NCBI GenBank assembly: GCA_002176905.1
Contig: MSYE01000226.1
Location: 1-62,223, forward strand
Source: a bacterium F11
Lineage (GTDB): Bacteria > Elusimicrobiota > Elusimicrobia > F11
Direction of reading: 5' to 3'
DNA length: 62,223 nt
Position numbers and translations under genes: made by a program. Positions 17,124-25,981 of the stretch are shown piece by piece (the first letter of the stretch is position 1; each line of letters opens with the position of its first letter). The notes under the pieces were generated by a model. That model was not told the origin of the DNA and did not search any database. It saw nothing but the letters and a program-made list of their open reading frames with translations.

Positions 17124-18632
17124 TTATAAGTGGCTTGTTTTTGATGATGGGGATTTCTTGTGATGAAGGGGTTCGTCATGGGTTTCCCATTTTAAGATGG
17201 GCTGACGGGCCGCGGTGACTTCATCCAATCGTCGAACCGGGGTTGTGTGAGGGGCTTTTTTCACCAGCTCGGGATTGGTTTGTATTTCGGCGGCAATCTT
17301 CTCAATGGCTTGACAAAATTTATCGATGGTTTCGGGTGTTTCGGTTTCGGTGGGTTCGATCATGAGACATTCAGGCACAATCAAGGGAAAATAAACCGTG
17401 GGTGCGTAAAATCCATAATCTAGGAGTCGTTTGGCGATATCCAATGTGCGAACGCCTCCTTTTAAGGCCGGCAAACCAGAAAAAACAGCTTCGTGCATGC
17501 AGGGTTCATCCGAAACAACTTTAAATATCTTGGATAATCTCACCCGAATGGCATTGGCGTTTAATATGGCTCGTCGGCTCATCTCTTTGATCCCTTCTTC
17601 TCCGTGCGCCAACATATATGTATAGGCGCGGATCAGAATCCCTGTGTTTCCAAAGAAGCTTCTGAGTTGGCCAATGGATTGAGGGAATTCGTGTTTGGAA
17701 TCTTTTAAAGAAAAGGAAGAGCCTTCTTTGATGACACGTGGAATGGGGAGAAACGCTTCCAATTCTTTTTTTACTCCGACTGGACCAGCACCCGGGCCAC
17801 CACCACCATGAGGAGTGGAAAAGGTTTTGTGCAAATTGATATGACAAATATCAAATCCCACATCACCGGGACGAATAAGCCCGGCCAAGGCATTAAAATT
17901 GGCTCCATCCAAATAGACCAGCGCTCCTTTGGCATGGGTTTCTTTTGTGATGGTTTCGATATCTTCTTCGAATATCCCGAGTGTATTGGGAAGGGTGAGC
18001 ATAACAAGGGCTACATCATCGGTGCATTTTTCACGAAAATCCTTAAGGTCAATCTGACCGTTGGGTAGACTTTTGACATGAACCACGGTGAGGTCCGCCA
18101 AGGTGGCACTGGCCGGATTGGTCCCATGAGCGGAATCAGGTACCAAGACAACAGACTTTTTGTTTCCCTTGGCCCGATGATAAGCCTGGGCAATCAGGAT
18201 GCCGGTAAATTCTCCATGGGCCCCGGCTGCGGGATGCAAGGTAAAGGCATCGAATCCGGTCATTTTACACAGCCATTCCTCTAAGTTATAAAGGAGCTCC
18301 AGAATCCCTTGGCTAACAGAGGAGGGGGAAAGGGGATGAACAGATTTAAATCCAGGAAGGTTTGACATGGCGTCGTTCACTTTGGGATTGTATTTCATGG
18401 TGCAACTGCCCAAGGGATACATGTTGGTATCAATTGAGAAATTCAATTGAGAGAGGCGTGTGAAGTGTCGAACAACTTGAAACTCGGTAACCTCGGGTAA
18501 CCGCGGTTTTTTCTTGCGGATAAGAGAAGAAGGAATCAGCTTCTCAATAGGCTGGCTCACCGGTGAAACCGGAATTTTGGCGCCCTTTCGACCCGGAACA
18601 GATTGATCAATGAGGAGGGATTCCAACTGCAT
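17124..18632 (-). CDS. gcvPB: Glycine dehydrogenase (decarboxylating) subunit 2
   Basis: PLP-bearing half of the split P-protein of the glycine cleavage system, which decarboxylates glycine and passes aminomethyl to lipoyl-GcvH. 502 residues. The PLP lysine is in NLHKTFSTPHGGGGPG. Its ATG overlaps the gcvPA TAA (TAATG), fitting the stoichiometric pairing of subunits. The C-terminal tail is His/Lys-rich. Confidence 0.96.
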   Translation of the reverse strand: MQLESLLIDQSVPGRKGAKIPVSPVSQPIEKLIPSSLIRKKKPRLPEVTEFQVVRHFTRLSQLNFSIDTNMYPLGSCTMKYNPKVNDAMSNLPGFKSVHPLSPSSVSQGILELLYNLEEWLCKMTGFDAFTLHPAAGAHGEFTGILIAQAYHRAKGNKKSVVLVPDSAHGTNPASATLADLTVVHVKSLPNGQIDLKDFREKCTDDVALVMLTLPNTLGIFEEDIETITKETHAKGALVYLDGANFNALAGLIRPGDVGFDICHINLHKTFSTPHGGGGPGAGPVGVKKELEAFLPIPRVIKEGSSFSLKDSKHEFPQSIGQLRSFFGNTGILIRAYTYMLAHGEEGIKEMSRRAILNANAIRVRLSKIFKVVSDEPCMHEAVFSGLPALKGGVRTLDIAKRLLDYGFYAPTVYFPLIVPECLMIEPTETETPETIDKFCQAIEKIAAEIQTNPELVKKAPHTTPVRRLDEVTAARQPILKWETHDEPLHHKKSPSSKTSHL

Positions 18633-19969
18633 TATTTCAAGCTCCTTAGTGTGCTCACAAGGCGATCGATTTCTTTCTTGGATTTCTTTTCTGTCACATT
18701 AATTAAAAGATGATGATCCAATTTTGGGTAGAACTTCTTTAAAGGAAGACCCGCCAAGATTCCCATATCCAATAGCTTTCGTTGCAAGGTCTCGGCATCC
18801 ATGGGGCATTCGAGAACAAATTCATTAAAGAAGGGGGCTGAGAACGCCAATTTGAAGCCGGACAATTTGGAGAGTTGATCCTCCGCATAATGAGCCAGTT
18901 GAAGATTGAGTTCGGCCAGCTCTGTGAGTCCTTCTGGCCCCAGTAAGGATAATTGAATGGTAAAGGCCGTGGCACACAAATTTTGATTGGTGCAAATATT
19001 GGAGTTGGCTTTTTCTCTTCGGATGTGTTGCTCGCGGGCCTGAAGGGTCAAAACATAACCCACTTTTCCATCTGCATCCACCGTTTTACCACAAAGTCGT
19101 CCTGGCATCTTCCGCATAAGTTCTTTTTTACAGGCAAAGAGACCAACATAAGGACCACCAAAAGACAAAGGATTGCCAAACGGTTGTCCATCACCCACAC
19201 CAATATCGGCTCCGACTTCTCCTGGGGGAGAAATGATCCCAAGAGCCAATGGATTCGAGGAAATTACAGACAATGCCCCTGCGTCGTGAGCTTTTTTGGT
19301 AAGAAGTTCTCCGTTTTCTAAGGCACCAAAGAAGTTTGGGGTTTGGAAAAGAAGAGCTGCCACTTGATCCTTGTTGGCCTGAAGTTTGTTATCCAAATCA
19401 ATTGGATCGATGGTTCCTTGGGGAGAAGCAACAGTGACAATTTTGACATCCGGGGTTCCTGAGAAATAACTTTCCAATGTTCGTCGATAATGAGGATGAA
19501 GAGCGTCTGGAATAATCAATACCGATCGATCGGTATGTCGGAGGGCCAAGAGCGCCGCTTCGGTTAAGGCAGTGGCGCCATCATAAAGAGAAGCATTGGC
19601 CACATCCATTCCGTAAATTTCAGCCACCATGCTTTGGAATTCAAATATGGTTTGAAGTGTACCCTGGCTGGCCTCGGCTTGATAAGGTGTGTAAGCGGTG
19701 GCAAATTCTCCTCGTCCTTGAAGAGCGGGCACAACAGCAGAAACAAAATGATCATAAGCTCCCGCTCCCAGAAAACTGAGCGGTTGTCCGTTTTTGTTGG
19801 CGAGCCCCTCAATTTCTTTGGTGATCTCCAGCTCGGACAGCGGATGCGGCAATCCCATGCCCGGGTTTGCATGCTTCTTGGGTATCCGAGTGAGAAGATC
19901 CTTAAAAGAGGATACCCCGATTTGATCGAGCAGTTGTTTTTCGTCTCTTGTTGAGTTTGGGTGGTACAT
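18632..19969 (-). CDS. gcvPA: Glycine dehydrogenase (decarboxylating) subunit 1
   Basis: Non-PLP half of the split P-protein; 445 residues with YTPYQAEASQGTLQTIFEFQ and the family's GGPYVGLFACK. Together with GcvPB it forms the heterotetrameric decarboxylase. It follows gcvH on the minus strand, separated by a palindromic repeat (19974-20038). Confidence 0.96.
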   Translation of the reverse strand: MYHPNSTRDEKQLLDQIGVSSFKDLLTRIPKKHANPGMGLPHPLSELEITKEIEGLANKNGQPLSFLGAGAYDHFVSAVVPALQGRGEFATAYTPYQAEASQGTLQTIFEFQSMVAEIYGMDVANASLYDGATALTEAALLALRHTDRSVLIIPDALHPHYRRTLESYFSGTPDVKIVTVASPQGTIDPIDLDNKLQANKDQVAALLFQTPNFFGALENGELLTKKAHDAGALSVISSNPLALGIISPPGEVGADIGVGDGQPFGNPLSFGGPYVGLFACKKELMRKMPGRLCGKTVDADGKVGYVLTLQAREQHIRREKANSNICTNQNLCATAFTIQLSLLGPEGLTELAELNLQLAHYAEDQLSKLSGFKLAFSAPFFNEFVLECPMDAETLQRKLLDMGILAGLPLKKFYPKLDHHLLINVTEKKSKKEIDRLVSTLRSLK

Positions 19970-19973
19970 ATGT

Positions 19974-20038
19974 TCGTGGTCCGTGGTCCGTAGTCCGTGG
20001 TGCGTAGTAAAGATTAATCGTTACCACGGACTACGCAC
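19974..20038. repeat. CCGTAGTCCG palindromic repeat, copy R1 (gcvPA/gcvH gap)
   Basis: Left arm with reiterated CCGTGGTCCGTAGTCCGTGG, a short AT-rich loop (AAAGATTAATCGTT), then a right arm ACCACGGACTACGCAC. It fills the gap between gcvH stop and gcvPA start. The 5' part of gcvPA's leader is therefore made of repeat sequence, which may form a hairpin before its ribosome site. Confidence 0.85.
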
Positions 20039-20041
20039 TTT

Positions 20042-20425
20042 TTAGTGAGCTACCTCCGCCTTAAGAAACTCTTGATATTCTTCGTGACTCATTAATCCTG
20101 CATCCTCACTGGAATTCGATCGCTCAATGGCATACAGCCAACCTTCTCCATATGGGGATTTATTAACCAAGCTGGGATCTTTGCTGAGGGAATCGTTTAC
20201 TTTTGAAATTTTTCCTGAAACAGGAGCATATATATCGAAGGCAGCTTTTACAGACTCAACAACCGCAATGGCTTCTCCGGCTTTTACGTCTTTTCCCACC
20301 TTGGGTAGGTCAACAAAGACAACATCCGTTATTTCTTTTTGAGCATGATCCGAAAGCCCCACTGTTCCATCAGGACTGAGCCACTCGTGGCTCTTGGTAT
20401 ATTTGCATTGGTTTGGGTTGATCAA
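20042..20425 (-). CDS. gcvH: Glycine cleavage system H protein
   Basis: 127 residues; the lipoyl carrier that shuttles the aminomethyl arm between P, T and L proteins. The lipoylated lysine is Lys60 in VVESVKAAFD, followed by YAPVSGK. The N-terminus has the usual HEWLS. A strong ribosome site (AAAGGAGGGAAAG) precedes the ATG. The stop codon touches repeat R1. Confidence 0.97.
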   Translation of the reverse strand: MINPNQCKYTKSHEWLSPDGTVGLSDHAQKEITDVVFVDLPKVGKDVKAGEAIAVVESVKAAFDIYAPVSGKISKVNDSLSKDPSLVNKSPYGEGWLYAIERSNSSEDAGLMSHEEYQEFLKAEVAH

Positions 20426-20487
20426 CTTCTTTCCCTCCTTTTTAAATCTGGTTTATTTTGAAAATCTATCCTCTGCGCGTGGTTCAC

Positions 20488-20563
20488 TAAGTCCGCGGTC
20501 CGTGGTGCGTAGTCCGTCGTAATTAAAAATATTACTGCGCACTACGGACTACGCACCACAGAC
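20488..20563. repeat. CCGTAGTCCG palindromic repeat, copy R2 (gcvH/gcvT gap)
   Basis: Left arm GTCCGCGGTCCGTGGTGCGT with AGTCCG following, an AT-rich loop, and right arm CTACGGACTACGCACCAC. It lies between the gcvT stop and the gcvH leader. Same family and orientation pattern as R1. Confidence 0.85.
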
Positions 20564-21643
20564 GCTATTTTTCTTGTAGAACGGCATCTTCACCGTCACA
20601 GCCGTCAACTCTCTTGTTCCTTGGTAAAGGGTCAATTTTTGTCCCTCATCTGGTGTTTCGATCGGCATATACGCCATTCCAATTGGAAAACCCAAAGAGG
20701 GGGAGAAGGTACCGCTGGTAACGGTACCGATTACATTGTCGTTTAGCAAAATTTGACCGTTTGGGCGAGCCACTCCGCCGGATTCAACTTTGAACCCAAA
20801 TAATTTGTTTTTCATTCCTTCCGATTTTTGCTTAAGAAGAGCTTCGCGTCCAATAAAGGGACCTTTGTCGAATTTCACCACCCACCCCAATCGGGCTTCA
20901 AGGGGAGTGTGATGGTCATCTAATTCGTGCCCATAAAGGGGGTAGGCCACTTCGGTTCTTAAGGTGTCCCGGGCCCCCAGACCACACGGAACAAGCCCAA
21001 ATTCTTTTCCAGCTTGAAACAAAACATCCCAGATAGGGAGGAGATGACCAGCAGGAGCAAACAATTCAAATCCATCTTCGCCAGTATATCCGGTCCGAGA
21101 AATTAGGGTTGAAACCTCTCCAATCTCAAATTCTCCGATCTCATTTTTGGAGAGTCCATTGGCTTGGGAAGAGAGCTTGTCCATCAAGGGACCGGCAAGG
21201 GGACCTTGTAAGGCAAGGCCTGCTGCTTGTGGTGCTTCCATAATCTCTACGTTACGGTTGGCCTTGTGTTTTTCCAGCCAGGCGAGATCGGCTTCTCTTC
21301 GGGAGGCATTAACAATAACCAGAAACTTTTCTTTTTCAATTCGAAAAACATAGATATCGTCAAGCACTGTTCCTTGCTCATTGAGAAAGTGGGCATAAAC
21401 ACCCTTTCCAATTGTGGTTTTATGAAGATTGTTGGTGATGAGATTCTGAAGATAGGGTTCCGCCTCAGGGCCCCACACAAAAACTTGCCCCATATGGGAG
21501 ATATCAAAAATTCCAACCTTGTTTCGAACCGACAAATGTTCCTCTTTGATACTGGTATATTGAACCGGCATCTCCCAGCCCGCGAAAGGCACCATTTTCC
21601 CGCTGTTTTTAAGGTGATGGGGGTAGAATGGGGTGTGGTTCAT
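20549..21643 (-). CDS. gcvT: Aminomethyltransferase (glycine cleavage T protein)
   Basis: 364 residues. Transfers the methylene from aminomethyl-lipoyl GcvH to tetrahydrofolate, releasing ammonia. Typical features are VPFAGWEMPVQY near the start, DISHMGQ, and the folate-domain YTGEDGFEL. Its C-terminal coding end runs into repeat R2. The ATG lies one base after the stop of the four-helix-bundle gene upstream (TAA-A-ATG), so translation of the two may be coupled. Confidence 0.96.
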   Translation of the reverse strand: MNHTPFYPHHLKNSGKMVPFAGWEMPVQYTSIKEEHLSVRNKVGIFDISHMGQVFVWGPEAEPYLQNLITNNLHKTTIGKGVYAHFLNEQGTVLDDIYVFRIEKEKFLVIVNASRREADLAWLEKHKANRNVEIMEAPQAAGLALQGPLAGPLMDKLSSQANGLSKNEIGEFEIGEVSTLISRTGYTGEDGFELFAPAGHLLPIWDVLFQAGKEFGLVPCGLGARDTLRTEVAYPLYGHELDDHHTPLEARLGWVVKFDKGPFIGREALLKQKSEGMKNKLFGFKVESGGVARPNGQILLNDNVIGTVTSGTFSPSLGFPIGMAYMPIETPDEGQKLTLYQGTRELTAVTVKMPFYKKNSVCGA

Positions 21644-21644
21644 T

Positions 21645-22034
21645 TTATTGCTCAGTCCGTAGTCCGCAGTCCGTAGTTTGTTTTAAGCGGTGAATTAAAC
21701 TTTTTAACATCTTTTGTTCTTTTTCTAGCATTGAAATTAATTTATTGAATATCATTTCGTTGATATATTTGAACCGAAAGCTTAAATGTATTTGAGTTTG
21801 AACTTCACCGCATGAACCGAGGGAATAATCAAGGAATCGTTTAAAATCTCCTTTTTTGTGTCGATTAAATCCCTCAGCAATATTTGATGGTATTGATATG
21901 GCGGCTCGTCGGATTTGTGAAGTTAGGCCATATAGTTCTTCTTTTGGAAATGCCTTTGTAGTTTGAAAAATTTCATCAGCAATATCCATCCCCAAACGCC
22001 AAACAATCAATTGGTCAAACCTGTCAATGTTCAT
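21645..22034 (-). CDS. Four-helix-bundle protein (S23/IVP-like)
   Basis: 129 residues from ATG 22034, with GGAGGG upstream; an in-frame ATG at 22046 lacks a site. The sequence matches the S23 ribosomal intervening-sequence family: WRLGMDIADEIFQTTKAFP, then SQIRRAAISIPSNIAEG, and a long C-terminal helix. These proteins form pentameric four-helix bundles; members occur in 23S rRNA inserts and, as Avd, with diversity-generating retroelements. Function here is unknown. The last ~10 codons (TTDCGLRTEQ) are read from the left arm of a palindromic repeat, and the right arm lies upstream, so the gene sits inside the repeat. Confidence 0.85.
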   Translation of the reverse strand: MNIDRFDQLIVWRLGMDIADEIFQTTKAFPKEELYGLTSQIRRAAISIPSNIAEGFNRHKKGDFKRFLDYSLGSCGEVQTQIHLSFRFKYINEMIFNKLISMLEKEQKMLKSLIHRLKQTTDCGLRTEQ

Positions 22035-22110
22035 TAATCCCTCCATATTAGAGGGATCATTATTAATTTAAATATATTACTACGGACTACGCACCACGAA
22101 CCACGGACTC
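21652..22110. mobile_element. CCGTAGTCCG repeat, copy R3, carrying the four-helix-bundle gene between its arms
   Basis: The left arm (21652-21680, CAGTCCGTAGTCCGCAGTCC...) and right arm (22078-22110, TACTACGGACTACGCACCAC...) are the same inverted arms as in R1, R2, R4, R5 and R6. Here they are ~400 bases apart and enclose the S23-like gene, where other copies have only a ~15-25 base AT-rich loop. This suggests a unit of which the short copies are deletion derivatives. Confidence 0.7.
22037..22057 (-). promoter_or_regulatory. Hairpin that hides the ribosome site of the four-helix-bundle gene
   Basis: Perfect 7-base arms ATCCCTC and GAGGGAT with a 7-base spacer. On the mRNA the GGAGGG ribosome site of the gene starting at 22034 lies in the 3' arm, so folding would block initiation. 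A regulator or the protein itself might control this; that is inference. Confidence 0.5.
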
Positions 22111-22114
22111 CGTA

Positions 22115-23017
22115 TTAATACCGCAAAGATCGAAAAACCTGGAGAGCCGCTTTATCAGCGTAGTAGGAGCTTCTCACCAGCGGTCCGGCAGCGACGTCAA
22201 TGAAACCAAATTTTAATGCCTCTGTCTTTAGGGCATCAAATTCCGCTGGTGCATAGATCTTTTGGAGGGGTAAATGGTGGGCAGAGGGGGGGAGGTATTG
22301 TCCCAAAGTCAGCATTTTGCAGCCTACACCCACCAAATCTTGAAGAGTTTGAAGAATCTCTTCCTTTGTTTCGCCATGACCGACCATGAGGCCTGATTTT
22401 GTTCGAAGCTGAGCCTCATGGGCTCTTTTGAGAACCCAAAGTGTTCGATCGTAAGTGGCTTTGGACCTAACTTTCGGGGTCAACCGACGGACAGTTTCAA
22501 TGTTGTGGTTAAAAATGTCGGGTTTGCAATTAATAACCAGATCCAAGCATTCGGCCCTTCCGCGAAAATCTGGTGTTAACAACTCAACGGTAACCGCGGG
22601 AAGATCGTGACGAAACAATTTGACCGTGTCCACGAAAGCCTGGGCTCCGTCATCAGAGAGGTCATCCCGGGCAGGAGAGGTAATGACCACATGCTTCAAT
22701 CTAAGATTTCGGGCTGTTTCAACAATCCGCAAAGGCTCAGTTGGGTCCCGCCCGGTAAGAGGTTTTCCAAAGGTCTCCGAACAAAATCCACAAGACCGGG
22801 TGCAAATGTTTCCCAAAATCTGAAAGGCCAGTGTTCCGCGTTCGTAACAATGGGTTCGATTGGGACATTTGGCTTGTTCGCAAACCGTGTTGAGCTTTCG
22901 TCCGCGAATATTCTCCTGAACCCGATGGAACGATTCTCCCCTTGGTACTTTCTGTTTGAGAAAGTGGGGGAGGGGGGCTCGAAACGAAGGGGCATCGATT
23001 TTTATTTTTGTATTCAT
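22115..23017 (-). CDS. lipA: Lipoyl synthase
   Basis: Radical-SAM enzyme inserting two sulfurs into octanoyl-GcvH to make lipoyl. 300 residues. The auxiliary cluster motif CX4CX5C is Cys46/51/57 and the radical-SAM motif CX3CX2C is Cys72/76/79 (CTRSCGFC). The C-terminal RSSYYADKA gives the Ser ligand of the auxiliary cluster. Works with the ligase at 16469-17122 to mature GcvH. Confidence 0.97.
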   Translation of the reverse strand: MNTKIKIDAPSFRAPLPHFLKQKVPRGESFHRVQENIRGRKLNTVCEQAKCPNRTHCYERGTLAFQILGNICTRSCGFCSETFGKPLTGRDPTEPLRIVETARNLRLKHVVITSPARDDLSDDGAQAFVDTVKLFRHDLPAVTVELLTPDFRGRAECLDLVINCKPDIFNHNIETVRRLTPKVRSKATYDRTLWVLKRAHEAQLRTKSGLMVGHGETKEEILQTLQDLVGVGCKMLTLGQYLPPSAHHLPLQKIYAPAEFDALKTEALKFGFIDVAAGPLVRSSYYADKAALQVFRSLRY

Positions 23018-23033
23018 TAAATTAGGTGGTATT

Positions 23034-23109
23034 GGTCCGTAGTCCGTGGTGCGTGGTCCGTAGAAAAATTTTCAAAATACTACATACCACGAACCACGCA
23101 CCACGGACT
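23034..23109. repeat. CCGTAGTCCG palindromic repeat, copy R4 (lipA/lpd gap)
   Basis: Left arm GGTCCGTAGTCCGTGGTGCG with GGTCCGTAG, AT loop (AAAAATTTTCAAAATACTA), then right arm CCACGAACCACGCACCACGG. Fills the gap between lpd stop and lipA start on the minus strand. Confidence 0.85.
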
Positions 23110-23112
23110 CTC

Positions 23113-24450
23113 TTACTTTTTCGCGGCTTCCTTCACCATCTCCGCCAACGTTGGATGTGCAAAAATGACTTCTCCCAATTGATCGGTTGTCATGTTGGTT
23201 TTAAGGGCCACAGAGAAGATGTGGATCAGTTCTGTTGCATTGGCACCGATGATTTGGGCCCCCAATATCTTTTTTGATCCGGGGTCACTGATAATTTGAA
23301 CAAATCCTTCGGTCTCATTGGCAGCCAGGGCTTTGGCGGAACCTTTGTAAAAGGCCCGTGCGGCCTTAACAGGAAGGTTCAAACTTTCAAGATCGCTTTT
23401 CCATGCTCCCACGCTTGCCACCTCCGGCCAGGTGTAGAGACACCGTGGGACAAAGCTGGGATCAAATGTTTTTTTGTCTCCCCAGGCGTTGGCAGCGGCA
23501 ATGTTGCCTTGAGCCGCAGCCGCATGAGCCAATCGTGTTGTGGTGACATCCCCGGCGGCATAGACATTGGGATTGGTTGTTTGAAGATTTTCGTTTATTT
23601 TGATTTGGTTTTTCTCTACTTGAATTCCGGCTTTTTCGGGTTGGAGGGAGGTGGGGTTAGAGACCCGTCCAACACAGCACAGAATCTGTTCCACTTCAAT
23701 GTTTTCACCCGATTGGAGATTCACTTTCCATCCGCCAGCGGTTTTCTCTAGCGTCTTTACCGTTGACTGACTCTTGATGACAATTCCTCTGTTTTCAAAG
23801 CTTCTTGTTAAGGCAGACACAACGGCCGGATCTTCTCCCGGTAAGATTGTTGGAAGCATTTCAACCACGGTGACGGCTGAGCCTGCGGCTTGTAAGAGGC
23901 AGGCGAATTCCAGGCCAATTGGACCACCCCCAATAATAAGGATGGACTTCGGAGTTTGTCGCAACTGAAGAACCTTATCGCTGTTAAGAAGATCCTTTCT
24001 GAATTGATCCAATGGAGGGGGATAGAATATTTCAGTTCCGGTGGTAACAATGGCTTTATCAAAGAGAAGGGATTTGGGAGATTCTTGGCCTTTGAGTTCA
24101 ATGGTATTGGGTCCGGAAAATTCCCCAATACCACGAATGAGATTGATTTTCTGTGTTTTTAGGCTGCGTTCCAGTTGAGTCCGAATGTTTGAGACAACTT
24201 GATTTTTGAGATCTTGAAGATGATTCCAATCAACATCGGGTTCGTTTTTGTTTCTGTGATGAAGTTGTTCGAGGAGGGTTTTGGAGGGAACACATCCCCT
24301 ATTCAGGCAAAGTCCCCCGGGTTCCTTCTTCTCAATAAGGGAAATCTGAACAGATTCAGATGAACCAGAAATCTGAGAAAGGTGTCGAATTTTTCGGGCA
24401 GCGGCTTCTCCTGCTGGTCCGGCTCCGATAATAACGAAATGTTGGCTCAT
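23113..24450 (-). CDS. lpdA: Dihydrolipoamide dehydrogenase
   Basis: L-protein; reoxidises dihydrolipoyl-GcvH with NAD+. 445 residues from ATG 24450 (MSQHFVIIGAGPAG); a TTG at 24468 would add six residues ahead of the dinucleotide fold, unlikely. Redox pair Cys48/Cys53 in GGLCLNRGC, second NAD-binding loop IIGGGPIGLEFA, and AHPTLAE near the C-terminus with the catalytic His. First gene of the minus-strand glycine cleavage set. No glycine riboswitch was recognised upstream. Confidence 0.95.
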   Translation of the reverse strand: MSQHFVIIGAGPAGEAAARKIRHLSQISGSSESVQISLIEKKEPGGLCLNRGCVPSKTLLEQLHHRNKNEPDVDWNHLQDLKNQVVSNIRTQLERSLKTQKINLIRGIGEFSGPNTIELKGQESPKSLLFDKAIVTTGTEIFYPPPLDQFRKDLLNSDKVLQLRQTPKSILIIGGGPIGLEFACLLQAAGSAVTVVEMLPTILPGEDPAVVSALTRSFENRGIVIKSQSTVKTLEKTAGGWKVNLQSGENIEVEQILCCVGRVSNPTSLQPEKAGIQVEKNQIKINENLQTTNPNVYAAGDVTTTRLAHAAAAQGNIAAANAWGDKKTFDPSFVPRCLYTWPEVASVGAWKSDLESLNLPVKAARAFYKGSAKALAANETEGFVQIISDPGSKKILGAQIIGANATELIHIFSVALKTNMTTDQLGEVIFAHPTLAEMVKEAAKK

Positions 24451-24579
24451 AGGGGCACAGTGTAGCAAAAAATGGGTACTTCACTGGGGATGGGGAAAAA
24501 CTTCAAAACCCAAAACAAAAAATCCAAAATCTGAATCAATTGGGGAAAAAGAATGAGAAATAAAAAACGTTTTGATTCT

Positions 24580-25290
24580 CTATCTGGCCAAAAACATCTC
24601 TATTCCCTTCCCAATCACCCACCCCGAGGAAGCCGATCCGAGGGCCACGGCGGCAAACTTTAAGCCGGAAGAGAAGAGAGGTTGTTTGGTAATGAGTCCC
24701 TTAAAAATTCCCACTCCCAGCAAAGCCAGAATGGAGAAGATCCAAGATAAGGGAAGCGCAAATTTAACCGTTAAGAAGAAAAAGGGAAGGACCGGAACAG
24801 CAGCCCCCAAAAGAAAAGACAGATACATCACTGTTGCGGCTTTGAAAGGTTGGGCCAAATCAGCTGAGCCCAAACCCAATACTTTTTCCTGGACGGTTCT
24901 TAGCAAAAGGTTTTGATGTTGTTTCATCATTTTGACAACCTTGTACGAAGAGGGGCGGTCCAGCCCTTCTTCAACGAGATTCTCCAATAAAGCTTCATGG
25001 GCCAGGTAAGGCTCGGCCTTGGCAAGTTCTTCTTGATCCAACATTTCTCTCTCAAAAAGATCTTTTTCCGTTCGGGTGGAAAGGTAGGAACCCGTTGCCA
25101 TGGAAAGTCCACCGGTTAGTCCAGCGGCAATTCCCGTGATGAGAATGGTGGTGCTGTTTTGTGTGGCCACTGCCACCCCACTTAAGAGGCCCACCGTACT
25201 GACCAAGCCATCTTGAATGCCAAAGACAAATTCACGGGCCCGAATTTTTTTCTCAAGTTGGCTTTTTTTCTTCTTTAAGACATCAATCAT
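24580..25290 (-). CDS. VIT1/CCC1-family metal transporter
   Basis: 236 residues with the family opening REFVFGIQDGLVSTVGLLSGV, then GLTGGLSMATGSYLS, a cytosolic charged helical hairpin, and three C-terminal membrane helices. Members export Fe2+ or Mn2+ from the cytosol or into storage. It lies 11 bases behind the peroxiredoxin gene on the same strand, so metal and peroxide defence appear co-transcribed. Confidence 0.9.
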   Translation of the reverse strand: MIDVLKKKKSQLEKKIRAREFVFGIQDGLVSTVGLLSGVAVATQNSTTILITGIAAGLTGGLSMATGSYLSTRTEKDLFEREMLDQEELAKAEPYLAHEALLENLVEEGLDRPSSYKVVKMMKQHQNLLLRTVQEKVLGLGSADLAQPFKAATVMYLSFLLGAAVPVLPFFFLTVKFALPLSWIFSILALLGVGIFKGLITKQPLFSSGLKFAAVALGSASSGWVIGKGIEMFLAR

Positions 25291-25301
25291 AAGGGGATTG
25301 T

Positions 25302-25832
25302 TTAGTCAGGAAGCGAGGCGTTCAATGTTTCCTCACCCGGTTTCCAATCTGCGGGACACAGACGCCCCGTTTGTAAGGCTTTCAGGACCCGAAGAATGTC
25401 ATCGACACTTCTTCCCACATTCATGGGACTAATCGAAGAATAGGCGAGCATTCCTTCTGGTGAGATAATAAAGGTGGCTCGATACGCTCGGTTTTCTTTG
25501 AGATTTAGAACCCCATATTTGTTGCTGATGGCCCGATTGGTGTCACTGAGCAAGGGATAAGAGATTTCTCCAATTTCTTTAATCCAAGCCAGATGACTCT
25601 TGGTATCGTCGACGCTGATGCCGATGATGTTGGCGTTGGCGTCCTTAAATTCTTTGTGTCGTTTTTCAAATCCAAGAATCTCTGTTGGGCAAACGAAGGT
25701 AAAATCAGCTGGATAAAAAAACAACACAACCCATTCTTTTTGGAAATCGCTTAATTGGAAACGTTTCTGCTTCCCATCCAGAATTCCCTCAAGTGAAAAG
25801 GAAGGAACTTTTTCATTTGGTTTTATGCTCAT
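25302..25832 (-). CDS. Typical 2-Cys peroxiredoxin (AhpC/Prx family)
   Basis: 176 residues; reduces peroxides. Peroxidatic Cys48 lies in FYPADFTFVCPTE; the resolving Cys is in TGRLCPADWKPGE near the C-terminus, as in typical 2-Cys enzymes. No AhpF is nearby, so the reductant is probably thioredoxin. First gene of a two-gene unit with the VIT1-type transporter. Shorter than classic AhpC by about ten residues at the C-terminus. Confidence 0.94.
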   Translation of the reverse strand: MSIKPNEKVPSFSLEGILDGKQKRFQLSDFQKEWVVLFFYPADFTFVCPTEILGFEKRHKEFKDANANIIGISVDDTKSHLAWIKEIGEISYPLLSDTNRAISNKYGVLNLKENRAYRATFIISPEGMLAYSSISPMNVGRSVDDILRVLKALQTGRLCPADWKPGEETLNASLPD

Positions 25833-25981
25833 ATGAATCCCTTTTTCTTATTTAGTCGAAAGTATACAAAGTGGAGGCCACCCTTGGTCAAATTGGTTTA
25901 TATGAACCCCTATTTCGTTTTAATTGTGGGGCAGAATATTATTAAATGCCAAGAATGTGACGAAAAATAAGGAGGATGATA

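Noticed and set aside
21645..22034. Diversity-generating retroelement (Avd-like gene)
   Set aside because: No reverse transcriptase or template/variable repeat pair is nearby; the gene is only a member of the wider four-helix-bundle family.
24469..24579. Glycine riboswitch before the glycine cleavage genes
   Set aside because: The 110-base gap upstream of lpd and the other leaders show no recognisable glycine aptamer; repeats fill the gaps.
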